Positions 1-3,996 of a stretch of 5,459 nt of DNA are shown piece by piece (position 1 is the first letter of the stretch; the number at the start of each line of letters is the position of its first letter). Location: contig JBLHKW010000238.1 of the NCBI GenBank assembly GCA_047618565.1, forward strand, positions 1 to 5,459. Reading direction: 5' to 3'. Origin of the DNA: JBLHKW01 sp047618565. Lineage in GTDB: Bacteria; Planctomycetota; UBA1135; GCA-002686595. A program made the position numbers and the translations under genes. Under the pieces are notes generated by a model. The model worked only from the letters and a program-made list of their open reading frames with translations. It ran no database searches and was not told where the DNA came from.

Positions 1-88
1 CTTCGGGCGGCACTTCTCGCGCGTTGGCATCCTCGACGACCCGTAAGGGTCGCCTCCGGGGCCAACGCGCGAGAAGCACCGCCAGAAG
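1..88. repeat. Long imperfect inverted repeat with GTAA-capped inner hairpin
   Basis: Bases 1-28 are the reverse complement of 61-88 at 25 of 28 positions, with mismatches at 5/84, 11/78 and 12/77. The inner 16 bp (13-28 against 61-76) match perfectly. The 32-base centre holds a second stem, 37-42 (CGACCC) with 47-52 (GGGTCG), closed by the loop GTAA, which as RNA is a GNRA-type tetraloop. An internal loop of about 8 by 8 bases separates the two stems. The outer arm begins exactly at the window edge, so the repeat may continue to the left. It sits just before, or inside, the damaged amidohydrolase frame. It could be a REP- or MITE-like palindromic repeat inserted in a dying gene, a structured RNA, or a fold-back assembly artefact, although three mismatches argue against a simple artefact. 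The pairing is seen directly; its identity is unknown. Confidence 0.7.
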
Positions 89-136
89 CCGAATCGACGC
101 GTTCTGGCTCGCGCTTCATGAATTATCCGGGCTAGG

Positions 137-156
137 CATGTCCCCCCATGTCTCCG
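137..156 (+). repeat. 10-bp imperfect tandem duplication at the frameshift
   Basis: CATGTCCCCC (137-146) is followed directly by CATGTCTCCG (147-156), identical at 8 of 10 positions. Dropping one 10-base unit restores a single frame reading LHELSGLGMSPMDALVAAT, which matches the amidohydrolase C-terminal pattern; as written, MSP is encoded twice, once in each frame. Ten bases is not a multiple of three, so the duplication alone explains the frame change. Confidence 0.6.
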
Positions 157-423
157 ATGGACGCCCTGGTCGCCGCCACATCGACCGCGGCCAAGCTATG
201 CGGACTGGGAGGCGAGATCGGCGCCCTGGAAGCGGGCCGTATCGCCGGTCTGATCGGGCTCGCGGGCAATCCACCGGTGGACATCCATGCCATGACCGAG
301 GTCAGCTTCGTGATGGCGCGCGGAAAGGTCTTCACCGCCGATTGACACGGCTGATAGCATGGATGGCCAAACGCCCGGAGCGATCGCCGACTCCGTGCCG
401 GACCCCGAGACCTGCCAGCTGAA

Positions 424-1095
424 ATGACCACGACGCAAGCCAAGCGCACCCATTGCCAGAACTGCGGGATGAAGCTGCCCGAGCAGCCGCTCTCGCTTTG
501 TGCCTACTGCGCCATGCCCCTCGACCTGGGCGCCGCCTCCCCCGCGGACGGTGACGGCAGCGTGGGCGAAGGCCCGAACGCGGCACGCATCGGCCGCATC
601 CTCGAGCACGACAAGTACGCCGAGACCATGGCCCTGGAACCGTCCGAGGGTCCCGAGTACTGGGAAGGCCTGCGCGTCGCGTGGCGCGGCAAGTTCCTGG
701 CCGCCACCGGTATCGCGGTGCTCTTACTCGTCGCTCTGTTCGGCGCCGGAGCGGAGCGCTCCTTCTTCACGAACCCGGGGACCTTCCTGGGGCTGGCCAT
801 TCTTGCGACGGGCATCTACTTCGTCGTCAAGGGCGGCAAGCTCAGTCAGCTCGCCATCGCGGCACCGCTACTCAAGCGCGCCGGCCTGATCACCGACCGC
901 CGCAGCGAGACCGCGGTGCACGGCTACTCGGGTGCGACGAGCTACTACTTCACGGTCGAGTTCGCGGATGGTGTCACCGGCGAGTTCACCTACCCCGGTC
1001 GCGGCGCGCACGAGGACCCCTACTCGACCAATCTCCCGGGCGTGGCCTTCACGCGCGGTCCGATGCTGATCTCCTTCAAGCACATCCGCGTTTGA
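424..1095 (+). CDS. Zinc-ribbon protein with two transmembrane segments
   Basis: This 223-residue protein is not a named family that I recognise. Residues 11-29 form a four-cysteine zinc ribbon (Cys11-x2-Cys14-Gly, Cys26-x2-Cys29) resembling the N-terminal zinc-ribbon domains of many membrane proteins. A polar, glycine/aspartate-rich linker (about 34-80) follows. Two hydrophobic segments, about 91-109 and 118-136, are joined by a short loop and would place both ends on the same side, probably cytoplasmic because of the ribbon. The remaining 87 residues form a soluble, probably beta-rich domain with a YYFTVEFADG-x-TGEFTYPG core and a terminal LPGVAFTRGPMLISF, loosely like DUF2500/DUF3592-type domains (tentative). 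ATG 424 is the first usable start in frame after stops at 352-357; no Shine-Dalgarno sequence precedes it. It lies 17 bp before the bacilliredoxin gene, so the two are probably co-transcribed. A sensory or membrane-associated structural role is possible but unproven. Confidence 0.85.
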   Translation: MTTTQAKRTHCQNCGMKLPEQPLSLCAYCAMPLDLGAASPADGDGSVGEGPNAARIGRILEHDKYAETMALEPSEGPEYWEGLRVAWRGKFLAATGIAVLLLVALFGAGAERSFFTNPGTFLGLAILATGIYFVVKGGKLSQLAIAAPLLKRAGLITDRRSETAVHGYSGATSYYFTVEFADGVTGEFTYPGRGAHEDPYSTNLPGVAFTRGPMLISFKHIRV

Positions 1096-1112
1096 TCCCG
1101 CCGGTGTCATCG

Positions 1113-1475
1113 ATGCACGAAACACTGGAACTCCCGGAGGATCCGGCCGCAGCCCTGGAAGTCCTGCGCGCAGCCTCGAGCAAGACGCCCGTACTCGTCT
1201 TCAAGCGCAGCCCGATCTGCCCGGTCAGTCACCGCGCGGAAGCGCAAGTGCGAAAGTACCTGGACGGACTGACCGAGAGTGACCGGTTGCTGGTCGTCGA
1301 CATCGACGTGATCGACGAGCGCGCCCTGGCGCGCGGACTGACGGCCGAGCTGGGCATCGCCCACGAATCGCCGCAGGCACTCTGGTTCAAGGACGCTGAA
1401 CTGGCCTGGCACGGGAGCCACGGTGCACTGACCGCCACTCGCTTCGCCGAGCTGGCGCGCGGCGAGTTCCAGTGA
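1113..1475 (+). CDS. ytxJ: YtxJ/BrxC-family monothiol bacilliredoxin
   Basis: This 120-residue cytoplasmic thioredoxin-fold protein matches the YtxJ family (DUF2847; BrxC in Bacillus). Residues 25-38 give TPVLVFKRSPICPV, aligning with the family's PxLIFKHSxxCPIS, with Cys36 as the only cysteine (a CPVS monothiol site). An acidic strand VVDIDVIDER (61-70) follows, then SPQALWFKDAELAWHGSHG (87-105) corresponding to the family's cis-Pro SPQ and the 'WHxSH' ending. Family members are thought to reduce bacillithiol-protein mixed disulfides. The length is close to the usual 110-120 residues. ATG 1113 fits the family N-terminus; an in-frame GTG at 1104 is possible, and neither has a visible ribosome binding site. 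The gene follows the zinc-ribbon gene by 17 bp and ends 22 bp from the convergent aminotransferase gene. A longer in-frame ORF from 681 is only out-of-frame sequence of the zinc-ribbon gene. Confidence 0.88.
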   Translation: MHETLELPEDPAAALEVLRAASSKTPVLVFKRSPICPVSHRAEAQVRKYLDGLTESDRLLVVDIDVIDERALARGLTAELGIAHESPQALWFKDAELAWHGSHGALTATRFAELARGEFQ

Positions 1476-1478
1476 TCT

Positions 1479-1497
1479 CGGCCCGGCAGCCGGGCTG
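1479..1497. terminator. GC-rich hairpin between convergent genes
   Basis: GCCCGG (1481-1486) pairs with CCGGGC (1490-1495) around the loop CAG, and can extend by G1480-T1496 (wobble) and C1479-G1497. It fills almost all of the 22-bp gap between the two convergent stop codons (TGA 1473-1475; TAG, minus strand, 1500-1498). No T-run follows on either strand, so it is not a canonical intrinsic terminator; it may still halt or protect both transcripts. Confidence 0.45.
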
Positions 1498-2676
1498 CTA
1501 ACCGTATATCGCGTCGGCCGCGGGTAGCGGATCCGTCGTCGATTTGCCTTGCTGCGCCAGCGCGGCACGCAGGGCGGTCAGGCAGAGACTCACGTTGGAG
1601 CGCGTCGAGCCGGCGCCCATCAGGCCGATGCGCCAGGTGTTGCCCTTCATCGGGCCCAGGCCTCCACCGATCTCGAGGTTGTACTCCTTGAGCAGAAAAC
1701 CGCGCACGGCCGCGTCGTCGACGCCAGCGGGGATCGAGACGGCGGTCAGTGGCGCCAGCCGTTCCGACTCGGGCACGCGCGCTTGCAGGCCGAGGGCCTC
1801 GAGTCCGGCCACGAGAGCTCTGGCGTTCTGGACGTGCCGTGCGGCGCGCGCATCCAGGCCCTCTTCAAGGACCAGGCGCAGGGCCTCGTGCAGTCCGTAG
1901 AGCATGTTGATCGGCGCGGTGTGGTGGTACGAACGCTCCTTGCCCCAGTAGCTGGAGATCAGCGAGAGGTCGAGGTACCAGCTCTGCACTGGCTGCTGCC
2001 GGGCGCGCAGGCGTGCCTCCGCGCGTGCGCTGAAGGAGACCGGCGCCAGGCCCGGAGGGCAGGAGAGACACTTCTGGGTACCGGAGTAGAGTGCGTCGAC
2101 TCCCCACTCGTCGATCGTCACGGGCAAGCCCCCGACCGAGGTGACGCAATCGAGTACGAGCAGCGCTCCGAGCTGATCGGCAATGGTGCGCAACGGTGGA
2201 ACAGGCTGGAGCACGCCCGTGGACGTCTCGGCATGCACCGCACACAGCAGGTCGAACTTGCGGCCTGCGGCCACGGCCTCGAACTGCTGCGGATCGAGGG
2301 CACGGCCCCACTCTCCCTCGACGATGGTGACCTCTGCTCCGGCGCGCCGTGCGACCTCGGCCATGCGCGTGCCGAAGACGCCGTTGACCCCGACGAGGAC
2401 CGTATCACCGGGCTCGATCAGGTTGACGAGACAGGTCTCCATCCCGGATGACCCGGTCCCCGACATGGGCAGGGTGAGTTCGTTGGTGGTGCCGAGAACC
2501 TGCCGCAACATGCCGCGCAGCTCGTCCATGATCACCAGGAAGGCCGGATCCAGGTGCCCCAGGGTCGGCATGGACAGAGCACGCAACACGGAGGGCGCGG
2601 ACGGTGAGGGGCCGGGGCCCAGCAGAACGCGGTGCGGCGGATCGAGCGGAGCGGGAGTGGTCGTCAAGTGTTTCAT
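1498..2676 (-). CDS. Alanine-glyoxylate/serine-pyruvate-type class V aminotransferase
   Basis: This 392-residue PLP enzyme of fold type I, class V, matches human alanine-glyoxylate aminotransferase closely from end to end and has the same length. Recognisable elements in order are: LLGPGPSPSAPSVLRAL near the N-terminus; MSGTGSSGMETCLVNLIEPGD (71-91), the cofactor phosphate region; HAETSTGVLQP (148-158); LDCVTSVGG with Asp176 for the pyridine nitrogen; YSGTQKCLSCPPG with Lys202 as the Schiff-base lysine; YHHTAPI (250-256); and TWRIGLMG with Arg349 for the substrate carboxylate. Such enzymes move the amino group from alanine or serine to glyoxylate or a related keto acid; the (S)-ureidoglycine transaminase PucG is in the same family, so the exact substrate is open. 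No targeting signal is seen. It is the last gene of the minus-strand unit and overlaps the HEAT gene by ATGA (2676-2673), suggesting coupled translation. See the start-site entry for a possible TTG start at codon 4. Confidence 0.93.
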   Translation of the reverse strand: MKHLTTTPAPLDPPHRVLLGPGPSPSAPSVLRALSMPTLGHLDPAFLVIMDELRGMLRQVLGTTNELTLPMSGTGSSGMETCLVNLIEPGDTVLVGVNGVFGTRMAEVARRAGAEVTIVEGEWGRALDPQQFEAVAAGRKFDLLCAVHAETSTGVLQPVPPLRTIADQLGALLVLDCVTSVGGLPVTIDEWGVDALYSGTQKCLSCPPGLAPVSFSARAEARLRARQQPVQSWYLDLSLISSYWGKERSYHHTAPINMLYGLHEALRLVLEEGLDARAARHVQNARALVAGLEALGLQARVPESERLAPLTAVSIPAGVDDAAVRGFLLKEYNLEIGGGLGPMKGNTWRIGLMGAGSTRSNVSLCLTALRAALAQQGKSTTDPLPAADAIYG

Positions 2677-2681
2677 CCTTT
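2665..2681 (-). promoter_or_regulatory. ATGA overlap and ribosome binding site that decide the aminotransferase start
   Basis: Read on the minus strand, AAAGG (2681-2677) directly abuts ATG (2676-2674), whose last bases form the HEAT gene's TGA stop (2675-2673). With no spacer, this AAAGG cannot serve that ATG in the normal way, so the ATG would rely on termination-reinitiation coupling. The TTG at codon 4 (2667-2665) lies about 8-9 nt from the same AGG(A) core, a normal spacing, and would yield a protein starting at Thr-Thr-Thr-Pro. Both starts remain possible and differ only in three N-terminal residues. Confidence 0.5.
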
Positions 2682-3935
2682 GTGAGGATGTTCCGACGCC
2701 GCTCCTTCCGATTCAAGCTGTCCGCGCGCTTTTTGATGCATGTCCCACCACTCGAGCCAGGCTGCGGGCTTCGCGCCCACGGGTTCTCCGCTGATCACGT
2801 GCAGGGCCATGGTGACGGCCCTCTGTTCGGCCGCACGGGTGATCTGGGCCACGGCGCGCACGTCGAGAATCACTCCGGACTCGACCACGCCGACGATCGG
2901 GTCAGCGATGGACTGGCCCTGGGCAATCTCCACATCATAATCGCGTACGATCGCCCGCTGCCCCCCGATGAACAGGTTGGCACGCGTGCCCACCGCGGCC
3001 GCAGCGCTGGACTGCAGCAAGCTGAGGTGCACGACGAGCGGCTCGATCGCCCCGGCGGAACCCATGCGCGACATGGCCTCGATCGCGTGCAAGCGCACGA
3101 CGCTGTGTTCGTGGGCGAGCGCACCGACGAGTGCAGCCATGGCGCCGGTCTCCGGCATTCTCGCCAAGGCGCGCGCGGCGGGCTCGCGAACGGTCTCGTA
3201 GCGATCCCACAAGGCGCGCTCGACCAGCTGATCCGTGAACTCGCCCGCGAAGAGACGCCGGACGACCAGTACCGCAAATGCGCGATGGCGATTGCCCGGA
3301 TGCCGGAGCTCGGCCGTGAACACGCTCCGCAGATCCACGCGCCCGGCACACGCGGCCAGGCCGCGCACCGCCAGCTCACTCTCGGCTGCGGGCCCTTTCG
3401 CTCCAGCGGCCAGAAGTGCTTTCAGACGCGCGGACGAGAGCTGCGTATCGACGCCCTCCAGGTCGAGCTCGATGCGGCCCGTCGCGATCAACGCCAGGGC
3501 TCCCGGGTGGTCGCTGCTCTTCGAGAGGATCCGGTTCAGGGTCTCGAGGGCTTCCACTTCGAGCCCCGCCCCCACCATCCAGGCCGCGACTGCGACCCTG
3601 GCATCGTGGTCTCCGCGCGCGACACCTGCCGCGCGCCGCTTCGCATCCGCAGCCACCTCGCGCTCCAGGTACTGCTCGAGAACCGCCTGCTCCAGCGCTT
3701 CCCAGCTGCGACCCTGGCGCACCTGCCAGACGCCTTCGTCCGTGCGACTGCGCGCACGCAGCACGCTCCCATCCGCCAGGTGCAACAAGCGCCGCCGATC
3801 CGGCTGCTCGGGCGCGGCGGATTGAAGATCACCTGCGAACCCGCTTCGGGTCTGTGTGATGGGCTCGGCGCCAGGCGTTAGCCCGCGCGCGAGCAACGAC
3901 AGGACCAGGCCCAGGCTCACGATGACGTATTGCAT
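2673..3935 (-). CDS. HEAT-repeat protein with signal-like N-terminus
   Basis: This 420-residue protein has no function that I can name. The N-terminus, YVIVSLGLVLSLLARGL (3-19), is a hydrophobic stretch that could be a signal peptide or anchor, although it lacks a basic n-region and a clear cleavage site. Residues about 49-90 (LLHLADGSVLRARSR... to a WEAL segment) look like a small beta domain. Residues about 105-150 form two amphipathic helices resembling a TPR (GLEVEALETLNRIL...DHPGALAL). From about 185 to 310 lie HEAT-like helical pairs, clearest at 248-304 (VREPAARALARM, then VVRLHAIEAMSRMGSAGAIEPL). The C-terminal 110 residues contain GQRAIVRDYDV (325-335), a VVESGVILDVRA stretch and a final AWLEWWDMH (392-400). 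The architecture suggests extracytoplasmic protein binding or scaffolding. ATG 3935 has a GGAG site 7 nt upstream. It follows the peptidase by 52 bp and overlaps the aminotransferase start by 4 bp, so its product may be made with both. No catalytic motif is visible. Confidence 0.85.
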   Translation of the reverse strand: MQYVIVSLGLVLSLLARGLTPGAEPITQTRSGFAGDLQSAAPEQPDRRRLLHLADGSVLRARSRTDEGVWQVRQGRSWEALEQAVLEQYLEREVAADAKRRAAGVARGDHDARVAVAAWMVGAGLEVEALETLNRILSKSSDHPGALALIATGRIELDLEGVDTQLSSARLKALLAAGAKGPAAESELAVRGLAACAGRVDLRSVFTAELRHPGNRHRAFAVLVVRRLFAGEFTDQLVERALWDRYETVREPAARALARMPETGAMAALVGALAHEHSVVRLHAIEAMSRMGSAGAIEPLVVHLSLLQSSAAAAVGTRANLFIGGQRAIVRDYDVEIAQGQSIADPIVGVVESGVILDVRAVAQITRAAEQRAVTMALHVISGEPVGAKPAAWLEWWDMHQKARGQLESEGAASEHPHKG

Positions 3936-3942
3936 GACTCAA

Positions 3943-3946
3943 CTCC
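3943..3946 (-). promoter_or_regulatory. Ribosome binding site of the HEAT-repeat gene
   Basis: On the minus strand GGAG (CTCC at 3943-3946) stands 7 nt before the ATG at 3935-3933, a standard distance. It is the best-placed Shine-Dalgarno sequence in the window and supports that start codon. It lies in the 52-bp gap behind the peptidase stop, so the HEAT gene can be translated independently within the operon. Confidence 0.7.
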
Positions 3947-3967
3947 GGGGGGAACTGTTTCAATGCC

Positions 3968-3996
3968 TACCCGGGCGCGCTGCGCGGTTACCCGGG
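3968..3996. repeat. Pair of TACCCGGG direct repeats, 21-bp period
   Basis: TACCCGGG occurs at 3968-3975 and again at 3989-3996, exactly 21 bp apart (two turns of B-DNA). The second copy includes most of the peptidase's TAA stop (minus strand, 3990-3988). The segment between, CGCGCTGCGCG, can form a short stem, so the region could also fold into a hairpin at the end of the peptidase gene. No T-run follows. It may be a regulator or processing site, or chance in GC-rich DNA. Confidence 0.3.

Larger units (their letters stand above)
1..345 (+). pseudogene. Amidohydrolase C-terminal remnant, frameshifted
   Basis: The last 65 codons (from ATG 148 to TGA 343-345) read like the C-terminus of an imidazolonepropionase/prolidase-like metal-dependent amidohydrolase: MSPMDALVAATSTAAKLCGL, then GEIGALEAGRI, then GNPPVDIHAMTEV and a terminal GKVF. 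The family normally has a xGMSPxEAL...AAT..AA...G pattern followed by G.IxxGxxADLxxxxGNP. The preceding part, LALHELSGLGMSP (about 108-146), lies in another frame and joins it across a 10-bp near-duplication at 137-156. Frame 1 has a TAG at 133-135 just upstream. The usual ADL is AGL and NPL is NPP, which may be decay. The metal-binding His residues and the catalytic Asp of the barrel are not in the window, so a protein started at 148 could not be a working enzyme. Homology cannot be traced confidently upstream of about 108, where the inverted repeat lies. The alternatives are a sequencing error at the duplication or a short new ORF. The family call is fairly sure; the broken state is likely. 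Confidence 0.6.

Noticed and set aside
11..78. Integron attC-like site
   Set aside because: The arms contain GTTGGC/GCCAAC, but this does not fit the GTTRRRY/RYYYAAC core, and there is no integrase or cassette structure.
1..132. Frame 1 segment VRVASGANAREAPPEAES as the upstream barrel (GTDA region) of the amidohydrolase
   Set aside because: It loosely resembles the G-T-D-A strand and has the right distance to GMSP, but the key Asp is missing, the TAG at 133 closes the frame, and these bases form an arm of the inverted repeat.
24..422. Plus-strand 132-codon frame through the left edge
   Set aside because: Only about 108-146 of it matches the amidohydrolase family. After the duplication it becomes an arginine-rich shadow while the family pattern continues in frame 1.
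681..1112. Upstream extension of the bacilliredoxin frame to position 681
   Set aside because: It overlaps the zinc-ribbon gene out of frame, is arginine-rich with no family match, and would add 144 residues that the YtxJ family does not have.
1549..2451. 300-codon plus-strand frame opposite the aminotransferase
   Set aside because: It is a GC-driven antisense shadow of a well-supported gene; its translation shows no family motif.
2604..3881. 425-codon plus-strand frame opposite the HEAT gene
   Set aside because: It is slightly longer than the real gene but rich in Arg, Gly and His with no motif. The minus-strand frame has a ribosome binding site, a hydrophobic N-terminus, HEAT helices and operon spacing.
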